From the NCBI GenBank assembly GCA_963931865.1, contig OZ007516.1:4871897-4935896 (forward strand): DNA of 64,000 bases. Direction: 5' to 3'. The position numbers were made by a program, and so were the translations under genes. The DNA is from Axinella damicornis. Lineage: Eukaryota > Porifera > Demospongiae > Axinellida > Axinellidae. Shown here piece by piece: positions 43,701 to 53,738 of the stretch. The stretch's first letter is position 1, and every line of letters starts with the position of its first letter. The notes under the pieces were generated by a model. It saw nothing but the letters and a program-made list of their open reading frames with translations. It was not told the DNA's origin and searched no databases.

Positions 43701-45154
43701 CAATTATGAGCAGAGTCTACCAGCTGAATGTAGTTTTTTGAGAGCTACTAGTGGGAAGGGTCATGGGGTCCTCCAAACTTGTGGAGGTGGATCAAGCCAG
43801 TTTGTATCATGGACAAAAACGGGAAAGAAAGAAGTTATAAACGTTTTGCAATTGAAACAACAAATTTCTCAGGTGTGTCCATTTCAACGTGAAAAAATTC
43901 TGTGTGTTAAAGAAATAGAGAAAGGAGATCACCTCATTCAAATGCACTTCGGACACTGGTGGCACTTCATGATCACTGAACCTCACAAGCCTGGTTCATC
44001 CCAGTTCAAGATTATTTACTGTAACAGTTATGACGATCGCATATCAGAAAAGGTGGAGACACTTAACCCTACCAAGGATGACATCTACCGAATTATTTAT
44101 CCTGAATCTTTCCCAGTTGAAACAGCTATTGGGAGAGCTAAGTCAATAGTTGATACAAAAAGGCTTCCTTTCATAGCACGTATGTGGTTCATACCATGGG
44201 CAAAGACTGGTTCTGACAAGGGGATTGACATTGACCTACTTCTCAACAATGCCATGCCAGCATCAAAAAGTCGCATCTGCACCTTTGCCCAGCTCAATCC
44301 AGGGGATTACCTTGTTGAAGAAACCAGACCGTTGCACCACTACCTTGTGACTGAGGTACAGTCACCAACCTGCTGCTTAGCTATTGAAAGTTGGGAGCAG
44401 AGGGTAACCAAAAGTACGCTTACCCTCAGGAAGAACCACTACTATCGCATCAACTATAATGATGGTGCTTGTATTCCCCCACGTCAGGCTATAGCTAAGG
44501 CACAAGAATTATGTGGACGAGATATCATGACTGGGTCAGTTTACAGCCGCCAATCATTGGTGAACTATCTAAAAGCTGGCAATGCCACCAACGTTGAAGT
44601 GGATAGTCTTCAGGATGATCGTATTTTGCTTCGCAGAGAAAAGGTTACGTCTGCCAAACAACTTCGACCTGGTGATCATATAGAACGCCCAGTGTCAAAT
44701 TCTTTGGGGGCTGCAATGCATCACATGATAGTCATTGAAGAACCTGCTGATGAACGAAAATGTGCGGTTATCCATTTTCACAAAAAGAAGTTTCAGATAT
44801 GTGTTGGGAAAGAAGACATTGACATTGTTGAACAAGGAGACAATTTTTTTCGAATCAAGTACTCAGAACGATGTGAACCAGAAAGGAGCATTGAGTATCT
44901 GAAGAAGTGTGTTGAGGTAATACTAAGATAATTATACAGTTGTGCCTGGCAGAACAGAAGAAAGTACCCAACTTTTGATTTCTGCCTCCCAGAGTGATCT
45001 ATCCATAGGAGGAGGCTTGGAGCAGACGTCCCAGGGGACCTCCTTCTATCAGCCAAACTCCTCTGATATCAATAATACTGAACCATTCTTCTTAGCTTCA
45101 AATACAACGGCACAACATCTTGAAAATGTTTATGACAACTTGAAATGCTTTTGA
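40757..45154 (+). CDS. Multi-domain LRAT-like protein, about six tandem domains without the catalytic Cys
   Basis: Exons 40757 (or ATG 40778)-41213, 43046-44906, 44953-45154. Exon 1 ends phase 1 at A|GTACGT and joins acceptor CACAG at 43045 in frame. The last 46-nt intron is less certain; an alternative pair is donor 44909, acceptor 44939. LRAT/PLAAT proteins are papain-like acyltransferases using a His in strand 2 and the Cys of NCEHF. Each unit here shows GDHI/GDYL, then YRI.Y and a closing F/W...WxKTG. Units open at NLEPGDHILY, EGDHIMTGTQHF, EGDHLVVKD, KGDHLIQMH...WWHF, PGDYLVEE...LHHY, PGDHIERP...MHHM. Closing motifs read NNSNHFV, DSEMFV, GSSQFV, RMWFI and YSRQSLV, so none has the Cys; the sixth is cut before that motif. 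The tail ends with a Tyr motif VYDNL. Binding or scaffold role is inference. Confidence 0.75.
41214..43045. other. Intron of the LRAT array gene, repeat-filled
   Basis: Holds a segment (about 41370-41640) that is duplicated at 46000-46121 plus 47682-47840, and the ATCATCCAATAATGGATGG minisatellite split by a GGGGCGAGCCTGAGCGAG-ended insert. Confidence 0.6.
41693..42740 (+). repeat. Palindromic minisatellite split by an insertion
   Basis: Units of ATCATCCAATAATGGATGGC and CATCCAAAATTGGATG lie at 41693-41800 and 42529-42740. Between them is a segment with inverted ends GGGGCGAGCCTGAGCGAG (41806) and CTCGCTCAGGCTCGCCCC (ends about 42504), which repeats CATGCAACTGCTCC several times. Confidence 0.7.
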
Positions 45155-45949
45155 GACATCCACGTGTAAACGGTTCATACTACGGATGTGATCGTTCTAC
45201 GTTCAGTTCCATTTCATTTTCCAATCACTGCGCGCAACACGAAACGCAAATGCTCTCACCGTGCAATGATTGTTCAACGGAAACGAAAGGTAACATTGTT
45301 TTGACAGCAACTGTACGTAATGCATGGTACATAATGCACAAATTAAGTAGAAGGGAGTGGGAACCTCTATAGAGTGCATGATGACATGTTCAAGTGGCGA
45401 TTAAAGACATCGAAGAGCTCACTGGGGTGGAATTTTACTTATAGCTTGCTGCTCTAGCCATAGTCTTGTGCTGACTGCAGTCAATAAAGTATTTCACTAC
45501 TAAAGAAACGTCTCTGATTTCCGTTGTTATTCTGTTACTACTATGCTAGTCACTAGTGCTGTACGTAGTTACCATTGCATTGGTTAGATGCCTCATCCAA
45601 TGGGATGAGGCATCTAACAAAACAATGTTACCTTTCGTTTCCGTTGAACAATCATTGCACGGTGAGAGCATTTGCATTTCGTGTTGCGCGCAGTGATTGG
45701 AAAATGAAATGGAACTGAACGTAGAACGATCACATCCGTAGTATGAACCGTTTACACGTGGATGTCTCAAAAGCATTTCAAGTTGTCATAAACATTTTCA
45801 AGATGTTGTGCCGTTGTATTTGAAGCTAAGAAGAATGGTTCAGTATTATTGATATCAGAGGAGTTTGGCTGATAGAAGGAGGTCCCCTGGGACGTCTGCT
45901 CCAAGCCTCCTCCTATGGATAGATCACTCTGGGAGGCAGAAATCAAAAG
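44972..45949. repeat. 331-bp gap-free inverted duplication
   Basis: Arms 44972-45302 and 45619-45949 are equal in length with only about one difference seen, spacer 316 bp. The left arm is the last LRAT-array exon plus 3' sequence. Confidence 0.9.
45483..45488 (+). terminator. Candidate polyadenylation signal AATAAA
   Basis: AATAAA 329 bp after the LRAT-array stop codon, in the spacer of the inverted duplication. Confidence 0.4.
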
Positions 45950-46121
45950 AAAACCCCGAACCTTGAGCTTAGTAGTGTCCTTGCCGATGCTCGGAATGCT
46001 ACAGTCCGGGCCTCTTGGTCTTCTAAATCCATAGTTCCAGGACTCGTCATCATATATGAGCTTCAACATGTGTTTAGGCTAGCTATAGTGGAACAACCAT
46101 TAGCATCTCCCTTGAGCTTAA

Positions 46122-47101
46122 GGTTACGATGTACTATTTGATTAAATTTTTTGCTGGTAACTTTGATGCTTTATATCTCGGGAACTATAACAGATATTAG
46201 TCTGAAACAGGTTGCATTCCACATTACAACACCAAATGAAACTCCTGGAACAGGAAAGTAAAATGCCCCAGGGTATTTGGACCTAGGCAACTAGACTCAC
46301 TGCTCAAGCACTCTTGCGTCAAATTACTGAGAGGCAGACTGGAGCCCAACCCTCAAAAATTCTCTGGCACTACTACGCAGTATTTGCTAGGTCGTGATGA
46401 AGAGATATTCGGTGATCTGTGTATATTTTTAGCTATGTGCACAAAAACTTACCGGATCATCCAAGAAGAGCGTGCTCTAGGCATGCATAATCTTCGTTTC
46501 GTGCCCAAATTTTGTGATTTCTTTTCATGCCGCCCTGCAAAATACACCAGGCTACCCGTGCAACAAGTCAAAACACGTGAGAAACAATTTCCCTCCGTAA
46601 AATTTGACGCAAGGTATAAGGCCTCATTAGTCTGTGGTTAATTGAATTTGTAACACCTTTACATGTACTGCTTCCGCTATGAATAATGTTATATCAGTGC
46701 CGTGTGAAATGTATTGGGAAATGCATACTTAAGCTCGCTAACCAAAAATCTCGAGTACGAAGAGCGTGAGCAACTTGATTCTGGCGGTGGAGGTGCGCTG
46801 TCACAAGGTGCAGGGCATGACGGAAGCTTTTTCGATAGCATAATCCCTGGCAAATTTATCCGCTGTCTCGCTCGAGAAAAGCGGTAAATACGGCTTTTTG
46901 GCGAACTGAACTGCTCGTTTTTGCACGGCTATACAGTGTATCGGTAAAAGCTTCCGTCATGCCCTGCACCTTGTGACAGTGCACCTCCACTGCCAGAATC
47001 AAGTTGCTCACACTCTTCGTACTCGAGATTCTTGGTTAGCGAGCTTAAGTATGCATTTCCCAATACATTTCACACGGCGAGCGCACGAGTATCCCGTAAC
47101 C
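46122..47101. mobile_element. TTAA-flanked GGTTACG element A
   Basis: 980 bp between TTAA at 46118-46121 and 47102-47105, ends GGTTACG/CGTAACC. Its right half contains an inverted repeat (46703-46836 and 46948-47080, AAATGTATTGGGAAATGCAT). The left half matches 13845-14436. An 85-codon frame (46384-46641) is unrecognised. Confidence 0.8.
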
Positions 47102-47105
47102 TTAA

Positions 47106-47677
47106 GGTTACGGGATCGTCACGCGGTGGGCGTGGCCTGACAATTTCTTCAACCCCGTTTTTCTCGCACAGAAAGTAAGCTAGCGAAATCAAACTTACTC
47201 GACACAAAGCAGGGAGGGTAGTCAACATGCAGACCAAACATCATTACAGCAGCTCACACTGTAGCCGTCGTACGCTGGTTAAATCGATTCCAGCAAACTA
47301 TTCACCAAAAATCTCCAGTGCGAAGACCGCCAGCAACTCGATTCTACTGTTGGGAGACACGCCATAGGAAGTTCTAGGGCTGGACATAAGCGTTTTGTGG
47401 CTAGGTTGAGCAGTCCTCGAAAGAACGACTCTTGAGTGCGAATAACCGCCATCTTGACTCCCCTCTTTGGAATACAGCGTCGTATAACTTCGGAACGGTC
47501 ATCAGTATCCACAAAAACGCTATGTCTGGCCCTTTCTATACTGTTTGTACCTATTTCAACACGGTCTTCCAAGTCCAGGTCGGATCACACGGCTTTGTTT
47601 TTGGTGACAAAAAAACTATGAAATAGCGCTTAATTAAGTATACGGTGCGCGTAACCGCGCGTAGGGATCCCGTAACC
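47106..47677. mobile_element. TTAA-flanked GGTTACG element B, abutting A
   Basis: 572 bp between TTAA at 47102-47105 and 47678-47681, ends GGTTACGGGATC and inverse. A and B share one TTAA, so they are two insertions side by side. Confidence 0.8.
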
Positions 47678-47681
47678 TTAA

Positions 47682-48654
47682 GAGGTGCATATACTGCTGG
47701 GCTCTATGCCATTATGTGTAGCTATAGAAGTCATCGTAAAGTACAAGATGGATGTGCACTCCTCATTCCTCACCACTCCACCCACTTTAGGCCAAGAAAC
47801 AACCAAGTCGACTTCAACTGAAGAAGGTAAACTACATGTTCCACAATTTAACGGAGGTAGTAGACTCTATGTGTAGGGATAGAGCGGACTCAGGAAAACA
47901 CTTGAAGATGAAAGGTACATTGTTATAAAGGGCATTGTGAAAGTATCGCACCACAAAGTCACCAAATGGCCAAAGTTCTTTCTTCTAGTTCAAAATCTAT
48001 CAAGACGGTTTTCGCACAAAATGGCAGCATTTTACACTGAGTAGTTCGTATTATTTAACTTCACAACACACTTGACACAGCTAAGGTGGAAGCACGACTG
48101 TCCCCATCATTCTTATAATGATGTTGCAGATTCTTGTATAGATCCATTATAACAATGGCTTCATTTGCGACACAATCGTCATGTTTACCAACAATACAAA
48201 GTCATTTCCCAAGAGACCACTGAATTAGAAATACAGCCAATTGTGCAAGGGATCTATCTACTCTTCTCTGAGTGTGGGGTGAATGCCTGTCAGGTATGGG
48301 TAGGATAAATGTCACTAGCTACAAAGTGCAAGTAAATGGTTGTTTCAGGTCTTTAGACAGCGAGAGCTGGCTTTTTCATCCATCTGACTCTGTGCTTGAA
48401 CATAATTATGTTTGTTGCTTTGCAAGCCTTTATTGCAACGTAGCATTCATCTTCAAGTGTGCTCCCAGCATTGCGGAAACTGAGAGGTTATTTGTAATGT
48501 TATAGTTATACTACCAGGAATACATGAGGCTGGCTTGCCTCCGCAGTGTGTACCTGATAAGCCACAGCAGCTGGTAGTACAACTAGCTTGTACTACAGCG
48601 GCTAGTCTTGGTACCAGACCCTTGCATGCGGATCGAGGAGCGTCTGCATACATA
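47682..48654. other. Intergenic, duplicated segments
   Basis: Starts with the continuation of the 41488-41640 duplicate and includes the partner (48150-48400) of 26070-26400. No clean gene. Confidence 0.45.
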
Positions 48655-48754
48655 CCGTATTTCCGCGAATAGACGCCGCCCTCGAATAGACGCCGCCCTC
48701 GAATTAACGCCGCACAATTGGAGGCGCCGAGTGAAATAATACTGTACCAGTGGA

Positions 48755-48979
48755 ATGGTGGACGACGAGAAACATTTTATAACAGGCTGCAGGATCACAC
48801 AGGGATACAGAGATATTTTATACAAAGCTGCTTCAAAAGACAACCCTGCTTTTCTAGAATTATCAGAAGAAGACAAGATGTTATTTATTTTCACCACCAC
48901 CAACACCAACATTATTAGGAAGCTAGCTTGGTTTATATCAGAATGCTTTTCGTGCAGAATGTGTTTTACCGGCATATAA
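48755..48979 (+). pseudogene. LINE reverse-transcriptase C-terminal fragment (plus)
   Basis: Opens VDDEKHFITGC, then AFLELSEEDKMLFIF and IRKLAWFISECFSCR. This is the layout of the cysteine-containing end of non-LTR retrotransposon ORF2 proteins (E-x-x-x-H-F-x-x-x-C). Stop at 48977-48979. 5'-truncated. Confidence 0.7.
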
Positions 48980-49328
48980 ATCCTTCATTTTTGTCATTTA
49001 GTCCTTATACTTGTCTGTCATTTTCTATATGTAGCTACTGACTGATGGGCCACCTTGGGCCTCTACAAGTCATTAAAATTCATCATCAATAAACGCCGCC
49101 CTCGAATAAACGCCGCGGCAGATTTGCGTGCGTAAAGTATAATGACGTGGACAATTTGTACTATTGGCGCGGCGTCTTCCAACTGTCGTAGAAGACAGCC
49201 TGGGTCCTCGAGCTCGTTTCCATCCCGCGAAGGCATCTTCTTCACCATCGTTTTCGTCCCGTGTGTATCGCTTTGTCGCAAAGCGACGACTACTCAGTGC
49301 TCAATCTGCGGACAGCACTTGCCGAATC

Positions 49329-49680
49329 TTGCCCGTTTTTTTTTTTTTGTTTTTTTTTTTTCTATAATAATTCATGCCAATGCGAAGGATACATAATAGC
49401 CTTCTAGGCTAATACAGGTATGTACCCTAACTAACTAACTAACTACGAGAACAAAGGTGCAATATTTAACTTAAATGTGTGAGGTGAAGGTGCAGTAAGT
49501 GCATCGGGGGGTAGGTGATTCCATATGGAAACAGTACTTGGAACAAATGATGCTTGGAAGGCGTTAGTGCGTTGTGAGTTGTTGTGTTGTGTTTCTTGTA
49601 TGAGCCATACCAGCTTGTCGACGTAATTCGACGGTGAGTTAGCTAGGGATGCTGTGTACGGGGCACGGTCATACTGCCCA
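49329..49680 (-). pseudogene. LINE 3' end with poly(A) (minus)
   Basis: Minus frame contains RTNAFQASFVPSTVSIWNHL and PHTFKLNIAPLF, the usual last residues of CR1/jockey-type LINE proteins. It is followed by (TTAG)n, a short 3' UTR and an A-rich tail (T-run at 49337-49360 on plus). Confidence 0.75.
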
Positions 49681-49788
49681 AAGTAATAAACGCCGCCCTC
49701 GAATAAACGCCGCCCTCGAATAGTAGCCGCACCAAACTGAACAACGAAATAAATAAACGCCGCGGCGTCTATTCGCGGAAATACGGTA

Positions 49789-50728
49789 AACCGTTTATGG
49801 GATACGCTGACGTATACAGGTTTCCTGAGTGATAATTCATCAATATACAAGTGGGCGTGAGAAAACATAAAAGTGTATGCACTCAATCTCTACTGAAACA
49901 GTTGAATGGCTGCAGCTACAGGCAGTAGACCTTGCAATCCTTGTCAACTTTGTTCCTGCCAGATCGACGATAGCAAGAACCGACGGAATCTTGGTACCTC
50001 GGAGAGCACTACTGCTGCTTTGGACTGTGTGTGGCACTTAAGTGCTCAAACCTGATCCAGCATGAGTGCCTTCAGAGGGCTTACGACAACAACAATAGAC
50101 ATCGGTGTGGAACCGCTGTGCAAATAGTTGAACACAAATGGCAGACTACCATAGCAGAGGGACTATCCACTGCCAGTTGGTGTGGAAACGAAGATGTCTT
50201 TCCCTTTTACAAACTCCTTCACAGCTTCCAGCTGCTTGCAATTCGCTGTGGGATATCAAAGCTTGGTGAACGTTGCTTCAATCACTGTCTCTATCTCTCT
50301 GTCACTCCAATTTGCCATGTTGCAGTGTTTGCATGAGAAAATTTAGCAGATATGTAATCGAACAGCAGTCAACCAATCAGATTCATCCCGCCAAATTCCA
50401 CTGAGTTCAAATTTTATGTATGCATGTTCACCAGATCCTCCTCGATCCTCCGTGTGTGAGGGTCTGGTACTGAGACTACAGTGGCTTCTAAGAGCACTTG
50501 CTCAGGTACTACAGTGGCTTCTGCGTACACTAAATTTTGCTGTAAGGTGTATGGTACTTATATGATGGGTATAACTTCCAATTAGCAGACTGCCAGTATA
50601 CACTGGTTGGCACCTTTCAACCTCCCCGCGCACTGTAGTACAATGACGCATAATTGTGTTTCAGTTGTATCCCTATGTATAGAGTCTACCAACTCTATGA
50701 CAAGGATAAAATGCATGAAAATGTGTAG
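49789..50728. other. Intergenic with one unrecognised 101-codon ORF
   Basis: 50031-50336 (plus) is open for 101 codons, with Cys and Trp residues but no known domain. 50340-50480 resembles 39700-39800 (CAACCAATCAGATTCA then a CCAGAYCCTCC palindrome). Confidence 0.4.
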
Positions 50729-50800
50729 GGATACCAGAACGGCAAAAAGTCGAGAAACAAGGTACGGATGATAGCACAAAACAATACAGTATACAGCTCA
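50729..50800. repeat. Half copy of the GGGATACCAGAACGGC MITE
   Basis: Matches one arm of 26673-26872 up to CAGTATACA. The second arm is absent. Confidence 0.7.
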
Positions 50801-51610
50801 CACTACACATTTTTCACATACAAAAGATCTGCCACCAGTTAAACATGTACAGAAAGTTTGGTTGTCTTCTGCTCCGCATTTGATGATATATATTGGGATG
50901 ATTGATGTGGGCTGTAATTACTAGCCACACCTACATATGCTAATTTGTGAAAGGGTCTCAAGAATCTGGGCATTGGCTGCCACTGGGATGGCTATTTTGC
51001 GGGGGCAGTTTGCTATGCTGATGATGTAAACTGGCCAACAAAGTTGTGTAGATCGTCTGAGAGTCTCGACTAGCCGCGGAGCGTTCGAACTGAGCCGACT
51101 GGATAATGAACTGCGTCAGGACCTGCTGAAACGACTATCCCTACGTCCACCTCACGTCCACCTGGCGTCCACCTGACGTCACTCACGTCATGAATGGCCA
51201 GACTTCCGCATCTGTGTATTATTGTCAACGCAAACCGAAGAACAGAGAGAATGGGGTAGGCCTGGGAACAAGGCTAGCTACTTTCATTCACCTGCTACTG
51301 GCAAAAGTGCCACGCCCCCTGTGATGGATATTTGACATAGCTACACTCATGAAATAAGTCGAGCCATTTCCCACGGTAGAATGGAGGCCACGCACACAAA
51401 CTCCGCAGGTTACTCCGTACATTAGCGTCCTCGACTCCAGTAGGACCCTGATGCAAAGATACATCGCTCAGCACGTTTTTATTCTCTGTACACTATTCAG
51501 TTAGTTCCATGTATTTCCATGTAACGTCCGTCAATTAGTCCCAGTCCTTAACGTGCTCCAGTTACACGTCGTGCTAAGGCACTTGGCAATTATATCCTTA
51601 TATCAAGCCT

Positions 51611-51965
51611 ATGAATTTGGTGGTGCAGCTGCTGTGTGCGATTGTAATCAATGGTAAAAGTAGCATTGAGAATTCAGTATGCTTTTGACTCTATTGACAG
51701 CTTACTTGCCTCTCCCACTTGTTCCTCTGCATGCAGCTGCCTGTTATGGGACGTTTTTTCACCAACCCTTTGGATACTCAAGTAGCTTACCAGGTACGTA
51801 ACAATTGTATGATGAATGGCAGCATGAATACTGACTGATTTATGTGGGGGGGGGGGGGGGGGGGGGGAGAACATCAAAACAGGTAACGTGGAGATGGTGG
51901 TGATTGACATGAAGGTAGCAATTACATGCTATAGTGGATTTATTTTGCAGGACACTAGAAACTGA
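51611..51965 (+). CDS. Putative small secreted peptide, four tiny exons
   Basis: Exons 51611-51653, 51737-51793, 51883-51914, 51951-51965. Donors GTAAAA, GTACGT, GTAGCA; acceptors TGCATGCAG, AAAACAG, TTTTGCAG. Phases 1, 1, 0 all match, ending at TGA after 48 codons. The start MNLVVQLLCAIVINA is signal-peptide-like, followed by ACYGTFFHQPFGYSSSLP. Alternatively exon 3 (phase 0) may splice to the LRAT exon at 52893, making this the 5' end of that gene. A G-run of 25 precedes exon 3. Confidence 0.4.
51845..51867 (+). repeat. G homopolymer
   Basis: An unbroken run of about 23 G, just upstream of a putative acceptor. Confidence 0.95.
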
Positions 51966-52892
51966 TAGCTACTGGAATGTAGTCATAGCTCTAGGAAGAG
52001 ACTGAATATTATGACAATTAAGGGCATATGCTCAGAGTAGAGAAAGGAATTGCTCATAAAAAGCGGCACCTAATAATCTTTTTGGAATGTTTAATTTGTA
52101 TAGTATTCAGAAAATATGGAGTGCTGTTTTTCTCCATATACTATAATTATACTATAAATAGAGTACAAGGCTGAAGCACTAACTAACACATGGAGGCAGC
52201 CTCACACAAGTTACTAACAATCTCTACACTTGCCATAATGTCTAATTGACTTTCGCAAAAGGTCAATAGGTTCACGAAAATTGGCAGTACAGCCGGAAAA
52301 CAATACTCGCACATACCATGCTAATTGAATTGATACGTGACTAGCCCGCGACCTTAATCATGATTGGTGATTCTTTAATTTGGCGATTGTCGTCAAATCG
52401 CCAAATTAAAATGGTCGTCTATTTTTCCTGATTTACGGTAGTCTTTAAGATGGAGCAATGCCATGATCCATATGCTGTGGTGGTGATACATGCCATGGGG
52501 TGGTGCTACAATCATTGGCCATGTTCCCAGAACAATTTCAGCAGCCTGTATACTGTTCAAGTTTAGTTTGGCTCACTGTCAGTGGAGTAGGTGCTTCTCC
52601 GCAGATCTTTCTTTAGGTACCCTGTTTTGAAATTCAAGGTGATCTTGCCACACCTTGCGTGTGTCTGGCCTACCATATTGAAATTTTAATTTGCTTGTGA
52701 ATTACCAAATCACCAAGCGATGGAAACATGCCTGGGGTATTTCATTTCTAGAGACAAACTGCACCCCTGAAGTGTCTCCTTGTCACTCCATTGTCCGTCA
52801 TATCCCCAGATCTAGCAATTAACCAGAAATCATAGTGAGATTTTCAGTAAGATTGTCATAATTCTCACAGTATTCGTACCATTTCTATACAG
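51966..52892. other. Intron or intergenic
   Basis: Contains a palindrome TTTAATTTGGCGATT at 52374-52410. No ORF of interest. If the two neighbouring coding sets are one gene, this is an intron. Confidence 0.4.
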
Positions 52893-53738
52893 AGTCGCCC
52901 CAACCACCCACTTCAATCAAACAACCAAGGAACAGTAGATGATCATCTTAGTATCGAGTGTGCAAACGAAAGTGTGGAGATTCGCCCCGACGAAAGTGTG
53001 GAGATTCGCCCCGACGAAAGTGTGGAGATTCGCCCCGACGAAAGTGTGGAGATTCGCCCCGACTACTCGCTTCATTCAAACAACTGTGAGCATCTGATAA
53101 TGAAAGCAACAGTGAATGACTATCTTAGCATCCAAGTTAAGGAAAGTCTCCATAAAGCTTTACAAGGTAGTGCGGCAGCACTCACATGTGCTGGAGAGTC
53201 TCTGGGAAAGTCGTTATCCATCCATGCAGCAGGAGCTGGTGTGAAAGCTGGTGCAAAGGTAACCACAAAAGCTAGTATATATGGCAGTGAATCAAGTGTA
53301 GAATCACTCTTTCGGTTAGGCTTCCCTACTGCACTCTCTGGGTCTGCTATAGGCATTGTAGCTGGTGTTGCAGTTGCTGTTAACATTGCAATAGAAGGAC
53401 CTCTTCTTGCAAGAGCCGTGTATAAACTGCATCGAAAGAAGAGATTTGGTCACATAAGTCCGGCACAATTCGAAAATGGTGTTGCCAAAGCAACAGTCAC
53501 ATCTGTAAGCACAAGTCTTGGATCAGCAGGGGGTGCTATTTTAGGTCAGGCTATAATACCAGTCCCCATTTTTGGAGCTGCTTTAGGAGCGACAGTTGGG
53601 GGAATCGGTGGACAAGCAATCGGTAGAGTTGGAGGTTGGGCTGCAGAAAAATTTGTACTTGAGGAAAGAGCTGTTACAATGCTACCCCTTGCAACACCCC
53701 AGCTTATTGATCCACCACCCACGAATGAGCTAAAGTAG
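52893..53738 (+). CDS. LRAT-like C-terminal exon with NNCEH motif and glycine-zipper hairpin
   Basis: One exon, acceptor TTCTATACAG, phase 0, stop TAG, 281 codons visible. Order: SRPNHPLQSNNQGTVDDHLS, four exact ESVEIRPD repeats, then YSLHSNNCEHLIMKATVNDY, which carries the LRAT/PLAAT catalytic-Cys motif (N-C-E-H). Next come an Ala/Gly-rich helix, the hydrophobic IGIVAGVAVAVNIAIEGPLL, a basic patch, and a Gly-zipper IFGAALGATVGGIGGQAIGR, suggesting a membrane hairpin. The LRAT N-terminal half with the catalytic His was not found upstream, so the gene is incomplete here or decayed. The SNN...DDHLSI stretch resembles SNNCEH...NDYLSI, a probable internal duplication. Confidence 0.7.
   Translation, partial: SRPNHPLQSNNQGTVDDHLSIECANESVEIRPDESVEIRPDESVEIRPDESVEIRPDYSLHSNNCEHLIMKATVNDYLSIQVKESLHKALQGSAAALTCAGESLGKSLSIHAAGAGVKAGAKVTTKASIYGSESSVESLFRLGFPTALSGSAIGIVAGVAVAVNIAIEGPLLARAVYKLHRKKRFGHISPAQFENGVAKATVTSVSTSLGSAGGAILGQAIIPVPIFGAALGATVGGIGGQAIGRVGGWAAEKFVLEERAVTMLPLATPQLIDPPPTNELK
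52968..53063 (+). repeat. Four exact 24-bp coding repeats
   Basis: Unit GAAAGTGTGGAGATTCGCC+CCGAC, encoding ESVEIRPD, four times without a mismatch. Confidence 0.95.

Larger units (their letters stand above)
48655..49786. mobile_element. TA-flanked composite MITE with CCGTATTTCCGCGAATAGAC ends
   Basis: 1132 bp between TA at 48653-48654 and 49787-49788, with 25-bp ends. The motif AATARACGCCGCCCTCGAAT recurs about five times, at both ends and near 49088 and 49686. Two LINE 3' fragments are embedded. Confidence 0.85.
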
